Source: Planctomycetota bacterium (lineage in GTDB: Bacteria > Planctomycetota > UBA1135 > GCA-002686595). From it: a DNA stretch of 19,138 bases. The stretch spans positions 1 to 19,138 of the forward strand of contig SCVU01000453.1 in the NCBI GenBank assembly GCA_004296785.1, read 5' to 3'. The notes under the pieces are model-generated. The model made no database searches. It worked only from the letters and a program-made list of their open reading frames with translations, and had not been told where the DNA came from. Positions 8,386 through 14,883 of this stretch are shown piece after piece (the stretch's first letter is position 1; each line of letters begins with the position of its first letter). The position numbers were made by a program, and so were the translations under genes.

Positions 8386-8408
8386 GCGCGTCCGATCTCG
8401 AGACGCGC
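8386..8408 (-). terminator. 7-bp stem-loop after the Sel1-repeat gene
   Basis: GCGCGTC and GACGCGC pair perfectly around a 9-nt loop that can form three more pairs. It begins 4 nt after the stop at 8413 on the minus strand. No U-tract. Confidence 0.4.
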
Positions 8409-8412
8409 GTGC

Positions 8413-9333
8413 CTAGTCGCCGCTCGCGACCGCCTCGTCGCGACTCGCCAGCGCGAGCGCTGCCGCGTCGCTCTCGAGCGCGAGCTTGCTCTGCGCGACG
8501 ACGAGCCCCTGGCGCGCCGCGAGTCGGATCAGCCGCGCCGCTTCGCCCGCGTCGCGCTTCACGCCGCGGCCCTTCAGGTGCAGCAGGCCGAGGTTGTACT
8601 GCGCCTCGGCCACGCCCGCGTACGCCGCGCGCTCCATCCACTGCGCGCCGGTCGTGTCGTTCGGCAGCACGCCCTCGCCGCGCAGGTACAGCAGCGCGAG
8701 CTGGAACTGCGCGTCGGCGTCGCCCTGCCGCGCCGCGCGCTCGTACCAGATCGCCGCGCGCTGCGCGTCGACCGGCGCGCCGAGCCCGAGGCGCAGGCAC
8801 GCCGCGAGCAGTCGCTGCGCGCGCGCCTCGTTCGCCTCCGCGCCGCGGCGCAGGAGCTCGACCGCCTTGGCCGGATCGCGCGGCACGCCGTGGCCGTACA
8901 AGTGCATCACGCCGAGGTTCGCGAGCGCGGGCACGTAGCCGTCGCGCGCGGCCTGCGCGTACCAGCGCGCCGCGAGCTCGCCCGACAGCTCGGCGCCCTT
9001 GCCGGTGTGGTGCAGCCGCCCGAGGTTGTTCGCGGCGGCCGCGTGCCCGTGTTCGGCCGCGCTGCGGTACCACGACGCGGCGGCGAACGGATCCGCGTCG
9101 ACGCCGAGGCCCTGCTCGTACATCAGCCCGAGCATGAACGCGTGCTCGGGCGAGCCGCGTTCGGCCGGCGCGCGCCACGCGTCGAGCGCGGCCGCGTAGT
9201 CGCCGTGCTCGAACGCGGTGAGGCCGGAGCCGCTCGAGGCCGCGCAGCCGCCGAGCAGTGCGCTCGCGGCGAGGGAGGCGATGCAGAAGAGACCCGTGCG
9301 GAGCAGGGCCCGCGGGCGGAACGGAAGCTTCAT
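8413..9333 (-). CDS. Sel1-like repeat lipoprotein
   Basis: 306 residues. The N-terminus is a lipoprotein signal: basic MKLPFRPR, a hydrophobic stretch, then lipobox LLGGC with Cys30, so the mature protein should be membrane-anchored outside the cytoplasm. From about residue 45 it is nearly all Sel1 (SEL1/TPR-like) repeats of ~36 residues: AFMLGLMYEQGLGV, AANNLGRLHHTGKG, ALANLGVMHLYGHGV, AQRLLAACLRLGLG, AQFQLALLYLRGEGV and AQYNLGLLHLKGRGV, plus a truncated seventh. Such solenoids mediate protein-protein contacts. Partners are not evident. No ribosome site lies before the ATG. It shares a 75-nt divergent intergenic region with the DUF3817 gene. Confidence 0.9.
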   Translation of the reverse strand: MKLPFRPRALLRTGLFCIASLAASALLGGCAASSGSGLTAFEHGDYAAALDAWRAPAERGSPEHAFMLGLMYEQGLGVDADPFAAASWYRSAAEHGHAAAANNLGRLHHTGKGAELSGELAARWYAQAARDGYVPALANLGVMHLYGHGVPRDPAKAVELLRRGAEANEARAQRLLAACLRLGLGAPVDAQRAAIWYERAARQGDADAQFQLALLYLRGEGVLPNDTTGAQWMERAAYAGVAEAQYNLGLLHLKGRGVKRDAGEAARLIRLAARQGLVVAQSKLALESDAAALALASRDEAVASGD

Positions 9334-9391
9334 GCGACTCGTATCGGAACCGACTCCGCGAGGGGTTGAGGGTCGAGTCGCGGTGCGCGCG

Positions 9392-9402
9392 TTTATTAAG
9401 GT
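9392..9402. promoter_or_regulatory. AT-rich island in a divergent promoter region
   Basis: TTTATTAAGGT stands out in otherwise GC-rich DNA between the Sel1 gene (minus, starts 9333) and the DUF3817 gene (plus, starts 9409). It contains TATTAA and TAAGGT for the plus strand and TAATAA for the minus strand as possible -10 elements. AAGG inside it could also serve as a weak ribosome site, 7 nt before the ATG at 9409. Confidence 0.35.
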
Positions 9403-9408
9403 ACGCGG

Positions 9409-9741
9409 ATGCTGCCCGCGGCCATGCAACGCTTCGACACTCCGATCGCGCGCGTGCGCTGGCTCGCGTTCGTCGAGGGGCTCTCGTACCTCGCGCTGCT
9501 CTTCGTCGCGATGCCGCTGAAGTACTTCGCGGACATGCCGCTCGCGGTGCGCATCGTCGGGTCGCTGCACGGCGCGCTGTTCGTCGCGCTCGCGCTCGCG
9601 ACGCTGCTCGCGATGCGCGCGTGCGGCAAGGGCCTCGGCTGGGGTGCGCGGATCGGCGTCGCGTCGCTGATCCCGTTCGGGACGTTCTGGATCGACCGCG
9701 GGCTCGGCGCGGACGACGCGGCGGCGCGCAGCCGAGCTTAG
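9409..9741 (+). CDS. DUF3817 family small integral membrane protein
   Basis: 110 residues (105 if started at the second ATG, 9424). The pattern R-x-L-A-F-V-E-G-x-S-Y-L-A-L-L near the N-terminus, then MPLKY, then a membrane span containing SLHGALF, is typical of the DUF3817 family: short proteins of about 90-110 residues with three membrane segments and no known function. Three hydrophobic spans are visible (about 18-36, 47-69 and 79-97). The first ATG is preferred because AAGG lies 7 nt before it. The stop codon overlaps that of the convergent beta-helix gene by 3-4 bases. Confidence 0.87.
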   Translation: MLPAAMQRFDTPIARVRWLAFVEGLSYLALLFVAMPLKYFADMPLAVRIVGSLHGALFVALALATLLAMRACGKGLGWGARIGVASLIPFGTFWIDRGLGADDAAARSRA

Positions 9742-10952
9742 AAGCTCAGGATCACTTCCGCGCCGTTCGTCGCGCTGATCGTCGAGCCGTTGAGCACGGC
9801 CGCCTGCGCGAAGAACGACACGCCTGCTAGCGAGTTGCCGGCCGGGATGCCGTACGTCGGTCCGTTGCCAGAGTTCTGGCCGAGCACGGCGACGCCCGCC
9901 GTCAGGAAGATCGTCCCCGGGTGCACGAGCAGCGGCGCGCCGTAGGTCGCGGCGAAACCCTTGTCGAGGAACGCATCGGTCGCGAGCAGCAGCACGCCGA
10001 CCGACGCGCTCGGGCCGTACAGCGTGAGCTGTCGCGAACTGCCCGGACCGCCGGCACCGCTCCACTCGAGGTACGGCCGCGCGGCGACGCTCGTCACCGG
10101 ACCGTTGAAGCCGCCCGTCGCCGTGACACCGCTCGTGACGGCGGTGCCGCCGTTCTGCGCGCGGATCGCGAAGGCGGTTCCTGCGCTCGGCTGCCCGACG
10201 TTGTTCTGTCCGCCCGCGAGCAGGTCGAACGACGAGCCGCGCACCTCGGCGCTGCTGCCCGCGCCGACAACGAGTGCGTCGCCGCCCTTGCCGGGGAACG
10301 GCGGGATCAGCACGAGCGTCTGGCCCGCGCCGCCGCGCACCGTCGAGCTGACGAGCAAGAGCTGCGTCTGGTCGAGCGCGATGCCCGCGCCGCCGATCCC
10401 GCCGGCGAACACGATCATCGACCCGAGGCCGGGCCCGCCGAGCACGGTGGAATTGACGATCTGCACGTAGCCGCAGTTCGCGAACGAGAGCGCGTTCAGA
10501 CCCTGCACGTCCTGGCTCGCCGGCTCGAAGCGCGAGTTCGCGATCGCGACGTCCGCGCAATTGTCGAAGCGCGTCTCCGTCGTCGTCGCGATGCAATCGT
10601 CGAGCAGCGAGTGCGCGCTGACGTTCGTCACCGCGAGTGCCTGCGTCTCGAGGTGCAGCGCGTCGAAGCGCTCGATGTTCAGGAAGTCGAGGCTCGCGAA
10701 CGACGGCCGCGCGGCGGTCGGGCTGCCGAGCAGCGTCATCGACTTGTGCACGACGACCGCGCCGTAGGAGCCGGGCTTGATCAGCAGGACGTCGCCGGCC
10801 GCGACCGTGTCGATCGCGACCTGCACCGACGCGAAATCGGCGGGGCCGTTGTCGTCGACGGTCCACTTGGTCTGCGCGGCGAGCGGCGCGGCGAGGGCGG
10901 ACAGGGCGAGCGCAGCGGGGGCGAGCGCGGAAGCGAGAGCGAGGGGTTTCAT
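9738..10952 (-). CDS. Secreted right-handed beta-helix protein
   Basis: 404 residues with a signal peptide cleaved near Ala26 (APLAA|QT). The mature N-terminus (WTVDDNGPADFASVQVAID, then GDVLLIKPGSY) is the classic first turn of pectate-lyase-like parallel beta-helix proteins of planctomycetes. Turns continue to about residue 265 with Asn-, Ser- and Val-rich rungs (e.g. DCIATTTETRFDNC, VQIVNSTVLGG, LLLVSSTVRGG). Residues ~300-404 form a distinct beta domain ending in the L-A-G ... Q ... TNG pattern shared with other exported proteins here. No catalytic Asp/Arg/Lys set of a pectate or alginate lyase is identifiable, so an enzyme activity cannot be assigned. The TAA stop overlaps the TAG of the convergent DUF3817 gene. 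No ribosome site precedes the ATG. Confidence 0.87.
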   Translation of the reverse strand: MKPLALASALAPAALALSALAAPLAAQTKWTVDDNGPADFASVQVAIDTVAAGDVLLIKPGSYGAVVVHKSMTLLGSPTAARPSFASLDFLNIERFDALHLETQALAVTNVSAHSLLDDCIATTTETRFDNCADVAIANSRFEPASQDVQGLNALSFANCGYVQIVNSTVLGGPGLGSMIVFAGGIGGAGIALDQTQLLLVSSTVRGGAGQTLVLIPPFPGKGGDALVVGAGSSAEVRGSSFDLLAGGQNNVGQPSAGTAFAIRAQNGGTAVTSGVTATGGFNGPVTSVAARPYLEWSGAGGPGSSRQLTLYGPSASVGVLLLATDAFLDKGFAATYGAPLLVHPGTIFLTAGVAVLGQNSGNGPTYGIPAGNSLAGVSFFAQAAVLNGSTISATNGAEVILSF

Positions 10953-10992
10953 GCGGGGCGGGCCAGCGGCGGGCGCAGCGGCTCCAGCTTCG

Positions 10993-10998
10993 ATTCTA
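10993..10998 (-). promoter_or_regulatory. Putative -10 box (TAGAAT) of the beta-helix gene
   Basis: ACTAGAAT on the minus strand, 40 nt before the ATG at 10952. It is the closest match to the sigma70 consensus in this set. Confidence 0.45.
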
Positions 10999-11025
10999 GT
11001 CGGGCCGCCCCCGCGCGGTTTCGCG

Positions 11026-11051
11026 CGCCGCGAAGTTCCTTCCACGCGGCG
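11026..11051 (-). terminator. 7-bp stem-loop after the OPT transporter gene
   Basis: CGCCGCG and CGCGGCG pair perfectly around a 12-nt loop that can add AAG/CTT pairing with a GAA apex. It starts 11 nt after the stop at 11063. No U-tract. It separates the transporter from the next minus-strand promoter. Confidence 0.45.
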
Positions 11052-11062
11052 TGCGGGCGCCG

Positions 11063-12871
11063 TCAATTCTTGATCAGCGCCGCCGCGAGCCCCATCAGGC
11101 TCTCGCCCGCGATCATGCCCGAGCCGATCGGACTGACGAGGCGCGCGGCGACGAGCGGCGAGTAGCGGCGCATCAGCGCGGCGATCGAGCCGCCGATGAA
11201 CATGCCGATCGAGTTCGACGCGGGCAGCACCATCGCGATGCCGAGGCCGGCCGGCGACGGGACGAACTGCTTGAGCGACTTCGGCGCGAACTTGTCGAGC
11301 AGCGCGAGTGCGACTCCGAGCACGAGGCCGATGACGATCGCGCGCCGCGCGAGCGGATCGAGCGCCTTCAGGCCGCCCGAGAAGAGCTCCGACACGCTCG
11401 CCCACACGAGGCAGGACGGCGCCGGCCAATCATCGCCGCCGAGCTGCGACGGATCCGGGATCAGCGCGTCGAACGCCGGCACGATGATCACCGCGCCGAC
11501 GGCGACGCCGAAGAGCTGCGCGTAGAACTGCGCGCGCGGATTGCCGCCGAGCAGCCAGCCGGTCTTCAGCGTCGTCAGCAGGTCGGCCGCGTGCAAACCG
11601 ACGCCGCCCGTCACGTTCGCGGCCATGATGTTGCCCGGGACGTTGCCCGGCGTCATCACGCCGTACGCGAGCTGCGTCACCGGCCCGAACGCCTTGGTCG
11701 GCGTGATGTCGGTCTCGCCGGTCACGCGCGCGGCGACGAGGCCCATCACGATCGACAGCGGGATCGCGACGAGCGCGGCCCACCATTCGATCTGGAACAG
11801 CAGGACCATCAGCACGACGACGATCGGCGAGAGCAGCGCGAAGCCGAGCGGGAACCACGCGGGCGGACATTCGACGCTCTCGATCGAGTCGGTTGCCTGC
11901 GCGCCGCGCTTGCCGCGCAGCACGTTGCCGAGGCCGCTGAACGTGCGGATCACGCTGCGCCAGTCGAGCGCGAACGCGGTGAGCCCCGACGCGACGAGGA
12001 GCGCCGCCGCCGGCCACACCGACCACGAGATGATCGCCTTCGCAGTGACCTCGGTGACGAGCCCGCGCTCGACGAGCTCCGGTGCGAGCGCGCCGTACGT
12101 CAACACCGCGCCGAACAGCATCGACCAGACGGTGCGGAAGCTCATCAGCATCCCGCCGCCGATCAGCACGGGCTCGGTCTTGAGCTCGAAGGTCCAGCGA
12201 CCCGCGGCCTCGCCGAGGATGCGGAACTTCGCGGGCAGCAAGCCGTCGATCAGCGGCTTCACGCGGTCCGGGAACTCGCGCAGCACGGCGATCAACGCCG
12301 CGCCGACCGCCGAGATTCCGAGCGCCTTGGCCTCCGGCGAGCTCGCGCTCGCCGCCGCGCCGTCGCCCGCGTGCAGCGTGCGGATCGTCTCCGCGGTCGC
12401 GGTGCCGGTGGGGAACGCGAGCTCCTCGTGATTGATGAGCTGGCGCTTGATCGGGATCGCGGCGAACACGCCGAGCGCGGCGATCACCGCGAACCAGCCG
12501 ACCATCACCAGCGTGTCCGGCCGCACCGCCGTGATCATCAGCAGCGCGCCGAACGCCGCCATGTTGCCGCCGCCGGTCATGTAGCCCGCGCCGGATGCGA
12601 CCGTCGTCGCGACGTTGTTCTCGAGCGCGCCGAACGGCGCGCGCGCGACGCCGACGCCGCGCAGCACGCGGAACACCGCGAACAGGATCACGGCCGCGGT
12701 GACCGTCACGCCCATCGACCAGCCGGTCTTGAAGAACACGTACAGGTTCGACAGGCACATCAGCGCGCCGACGACCATGCCGAAGAGCACGGCGCGCAGC
12801 GTGAACTGCTTGACGCCGCGCTGGTAGACGTGCTCGTACCAGTGCTGCTCGCGATCGACCGGCGTGTTCAT
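11063..12871 (-). CDS. OPT family oligopeptide transporter
   Basis: 602 residues, almost entirely hydrophobic with about 14-16 membrane spans. This is the normal size for bacterial OPT proteins, which are secondary transporters that import peptides or metal chelates with protons. Family marks include NLYVFFKTGWSMG (42-54), AGYMTGGGNMAAFG (95-108) and KRQLINHEELAFPTGTATAE (142-161), the strongly conserved OPT block. Further on come NVPGNIMAANVTGG and TLKTGWLLGGNPRAQFYAQ, then a C-terminal SNSIGMFIGGSIAALMRR. The cytoplasmic N-terminus is short. The ATG at 12871 has no ribosome site but a TACGAT box only 10 nt upstream, suggesting a leaderless or near-leaderless mRNA. It is the third gene in a same-strand series behind the dehydrogenase and the YHS-like lipoprotein. 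The substrate cannot be told from sequence. Confidence 0.93.
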   Translation of the reverse strand: MNTPVDREQHWYEHVYQRGVKQFTLRAVLFGMVVGALMCLSNLYVFFKTGWSMGVTVTAAVILFAVFRVLRGVGVARAPFGALENNVATTVASGAGYMTGGGNMAAFGALLMITAVRPDTLVMVGWFAVIAALGVFAAIPIKRQLINHEELAFPTGTATAETIRTLHAGDGAAASASSPEAKALGISAVGAALIAVLREFPDRVKPLIDGLLPAKFRILGEAAGRWTFELKTEPVLIGGGMLMSFRTVWSMLFGAVLTYGALAPELVERGLVTEVTAKAIISWSVWPAAALLVASGLTAFALDWRSVIRTFSGLGNVLRGKRGAQATDSIESVECPPAWFPLGFALLSPIVVVLMVLLFQIEWWAALVAIPLSIVMGLVAARVTGETDITPTKAFGPVTQLAYGVMTPGNVPGNIMAANVTGGVGLHAADLLTTLKTGWLLGGNPRAQFYAQLFGVAVGAVIIVPAFDALIPDPSQLGGDDWPAPSCLVWASVSELFSGGLKALDPLARRAIVIGLVLGVALALLDKFAPKSLKQFVPSPAGLGIAMVLPASNSIGMFIGGSIAALMRRYSPLVAARLVSPIGSGMIAGESLMGLAAALIKN

Positions 12872-12881
12872 GCGGCTGCGG

Positions 12882-12887
12882 ATCGTA
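12882..12887 (-). promoter_or_regulatory. Putative -10 box (TACGAT) of the OPT gene
   Basis: GCTACGAT on the minus strand, ending 10 nt before the ATG. A start site 6-8 nt downstream would leave only a few untranslated bases. Confidence 0.4.
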
Positions 12888-12943
12888 GCGTCGCGCCGCG
12901 TCCGCGCGTGCGCCGCAACGTTCGCGATCCACAGCCGCGCCGA

Positions 12944-13654
12944 TCACTGCATCTTCAGGCCGGGCAGGCGGCTCGCCTTCGGATCGCTCTCGAAAGCCGC
13001 GCGATTGCGCGCGTCCTCGAAGTAGTACGCGACGCCCTCGTAGTCGTAGCGCGGCGAGTCGGGACCGGGGTGGAAGCGCTTGCGACTGATCGGGTCGGTC
13101 AGCAGCCCGCAGTAGAGGAACACGTCGGACAGAAAGCGCTCGCGCTCGTACAGATCGCTGAAAAAGAACGCCTCCCAGTTGAGGCGCACGCAGTGCGCGG
13201 CGTCGATCTGCGCCGGCTTGCGCGCGTCCATGTAGCAGGGGAACGCCAGGCCCTTGCGGCGCACGTATTCGGGGACGTCCTGCACGAAGACGTCGGGGCA
13301 CGGAGTTCAGCAGAAGCCGAGCGGCATGCCGTTCACGTACGCCGGCGGCATCTTCCGGTTGAGCTTGCTGCCGAGGCGGATCATGCACGAGTCGTTCGGC
13401 GACACCTGGCCGTCGTCGTAGCGGATGCGCGGGTGCAGCGGATCCTCGGTCAACACGTAGAACGCGTTCGACGGCGGCGGCGAGCAGGTGCGCACGGGGA
13501 GCGGTTCGACGGCGATGGGCTCGACCGCGATCGGGGCGACCGAGCGGGCGTCGGGCTCCGACGACGCGGGTTCGACAGGGGCGGCCGCGCATCCCAGTCC
13601 GAGCAGCGGCACGGCGGCGACGAGCGCGCTCGTCCAACGCATCTTCGGGGACAT
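12944..13654 (-). CDS. Double-YHS-like lipoprotein with in-frame TGA; candidate selenoprotein
   Basis: 237 codons if the TGA at 13307-13309 (codon 116) is read through. The N-terminus is a lipoprotein signal with lipobox LGLGC (Cys22), followed by a Pro/Ala linker containing PIAVE twice. Domain 1 (about 86-136) is YHS-like: C-M-I-R-L-G-S-K-L (90-98), then AYVNGMPLGFC (105-115), the TGA, then TPCPDVFVQDVPEYVRRKG. In YHS domains this site reads F-C-C-x-x-C, so the TGA replaces the second Cys and the domain continues in the same frame. Domain 2 (about 182-225) is a second YHS-like unit (CGLLTDPIS, RYDYEGVAYYF, FESDP). YHS domains bind metals. Readings: Sec insertion giving C115-U116-T-P-C119; a recent nonsense mutation; or a sequencing error. 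Stopping at the TGA would give 115 residues and half a domain. It starts 56 nt after the dehydrogenase gene. Confidence 0.7.
13274..13294 (-). promoter_or_regulatory. Candidate bacterial SECIS stem-loop after the in-frame TGA
   Basis: In the mRNA, 12 nt after UGA, GACGUC pairs with GACGUC. The U-G and U-A inside extend this to 8 pairs around a CGUGC loop. The loop begins 20 nt after UGA and has G as its second base, which fits the loose bSECIS description (short stem, small loop, early G, about 16-37 nt from UGA). The bulged U of the E. coli element is absent. Confidence 0.4.
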
Positions 13655-13668
13655 GCGCGCGCCTACGC

Positions 13669-13682
13669 CCGGCGCGCGCCGG
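13669..13682. repeat. 14-bp perfect palindrome upstream of the YHS-like lipoprotein
   Basis: CCGGCGCGCGCCGG lies between the dehydrogenase stop and the lipoprotein ATG. As RNA it folds to five pairs with a GCGC loop. It could be an end-of-transcript hairpin or chance in GC-rich DNA. Confidence 0.3.
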
Positions 13683-13710
13683 AGTTGGCCGCGGCTCGCC
13701 GTGAATCGGA

Positions 13711-14844
13711 TCAGTAGCCGGCCGCGCCGTCGACGACGTTGAGCAGCGGCTCGCCCGCGCCGAAGCGCCGCGCGTTCTCCGCGCACAGCTCGGCGTGCCG
13801 CGCTTCGGTGAGCTCCGCGTCGGCCGCGACGTGCGGCGTGATCACGACGTTCGCGAGCTTCCACAGCTCGTGCGCCTCCGGCAGCGGCTCCGGGTCCGTC
13901 ACGTCGAGCGCCGCTCCGGCGAGGCGGCCCGACTTCAGCGCCGCGACGAGCGCCGCCGTGTCGACGACCTTGCCGCGTGCGATGTTGACGAGGTACGCGC
14001 CCGGCTTGAGCGCGTCGAACGCGCGCGCGTCGAACAGTCGCTCGGTATCGCTCGTCAGCGGCACCGCAATCGCGACGACGTCGACCTCGGGCAAGAGCTC
14101 GAGCAGCTTGTCCGGCCGCTCGCAGCGCTCGACGAAGTCAGGCGCGGCCGCGTCGCTGCGCCGCGTCGCCCACACGCGCATCCCGAAGCCGTGGCCGCGG
14201 CGCGCGATCTCGGTGCCGATGCCGCCGAGGCCGACGACGAGCAGCGTACGGCCGTGCAGCGCGATCGAAGGCGGGGCGCCGTCGGGCAGATTGCCCCAGC
14301 GCGCGCGCTGCTGGTTCTGCCAGTAGCCCGGCAAGTTGCGCGTCAGCGCGAGCAGGCCCGCGAACACGTGGTCGGCGATCGCGGGGCCGTGCACGCCGCG
14401 CATGTTCGTGAAGACGATGCGGTCGCTCTTCACGAGCTCCGCGCGGCTGAGATAGCGATCGACGCCGGCGCTGTGCGCCTGCACCCAGCGCAGGTTCGTC
14501 GCGGCGCGGATGAAGTCGGCGCTGGCGTAGCGGACGTCGGCGGCGTGCGCTTCGCTGGCGCGCGCGAGCGCCTGCTCGTTCGACAGGCCGACGACGAACT
14601 CGATGCGCGGTGCGATGCGCGCGAGCGCGGCGCGGTCGGAGTCGGCGAGATCCGTCGCGAAGTACACGAGCTTCGCCGGCAGCGCGTCGCGCGGGATCGC
14701 GACGCGCGCGCGGCGCAGCATCGCCTCGTCGGCGACGAAGCCGGTCGCGGTCGGCGGCGAAGCCGGCGCGGGTGCCTGGCGAAAACGCGGCGCGGCGGAG
14801 CACGACGCGAGGAACAGCAGTGCGATCGAGAGCGTGGCGCGCAT
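13711..14844 (-). CDS. D-isomer-specific 2-hydroxyacid dehydrogenase with a lipoprotein signal
   Basis: 377 residues. The enzyme family reduces 2-keto acids to D-2-hydroxy acids, or the reverse, with NAD(P)H. The NAD-binding domain has VVGLGGIG (203-210) and an intact catalytic set: Arg290 in NIARGK, Glu319 in DPEPLP and His338 in TPHVA. The substrate domain lies either side. Unusually, the ATG at 14844 adds about 58 residues before the catalytic fold: MRATLSIALLFLASCSAAP, a lipoprotein signal with lipobox LASC (Cys15), then a Pro/Ala linker. Family members are usually 310-340 residues and cytoplasmic. An internal ATG (Met42) would give a normal-sized soluble enzyme, but the upstream codons read too well as a signal to be chance. 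No ribosome site is seen; a TACCAT box lies 9 nt before the ATG. The gene is divergent from the FG-GAP-like gene, with only 39 nt between starts. Confidence 0.9.
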   Translation of the reverse strand: MRATLSIALLFLASCSAAPRFRQAPAPASPPTATGFVADEAMLRRARVAIPRDALPAKLVYFATDLADSDRAALARIAPRIEFVVGLSNEQALARASEAHAADVRYASADFIRAATNLRWVQAHSAGVDRYLSRAELVKSDRIVFTNMRGVHGPAIADHVFAGLLALTRNLPGYWQNQQRARWGNLPDGAPPSIALHGRTLLVVGLGGIGTEIARRGHGFGMRVWATRRSDAAAPDFVERCERPDKLLELLPEVDVVAIAVPLTSDTERLFDARAFDALKPGAYLVNIARGKVVDTAALVAALKSGRLAGAALDVTDPEPLPEAHELWKLANVVITPHVAADAELTEARHAELCAENARRFGAGEPLLNVVDGAAGY

Positions 14845-14853
14845 GGCCGCGCC

Positions 14854-14859
14854 ATGGTA
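14854..14859 (-). promoter_or_regulatory. Putative -10 box (TACCAT) of the dehydrogenase gene
   Basis: Minus-strand TACCAT ends 9 nt before the ATG at 14844, which suggests a leaderless transcript. It lies in the same 39-nt spacer as the opposing TAGACT box. Confidence 0.3.
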
Positions 14860-14870
14860 CGGCGGCGCAG

Positions 14871-14876
14871 TAGACT
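14871..14876 (+). promoter_or_regulatory. Putative -10 box (TAGACT) of the FG-GAP-like gene
   Basis: AGTAGACT on the plus strand, ending 7 nt before the GTG at 14884. That spacing would place transcription start at the GTG itself. Confidence 0.4.
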
Positions 14877-14883
14877 GCAGGCG

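Noticed and set aside
12944..13285. A separate 113-residue protein starting at GTG 13285
   Set aside because: It would begin in the middle of a YHS-like domain, with no ribosome site or signal peptide. Continuity of the same frame across the TGA explains it better.
13669..13682. 14-bp palindrome as a regulator operator
   Set aside because: It is made only of G and C in alternating runs, which arise easily here, and no regulator gene is nearby. It is kept only as a repeat.
11051..13717. A long plus-strand open frame opposite the OPT transporter and YHS-like genes
   Set aside because: It has low-complexity Arg/Asp/His/Glu composition and no recognisable motif. The minus-strand genes have clear family motifs and membrane or lipoprotein signals.
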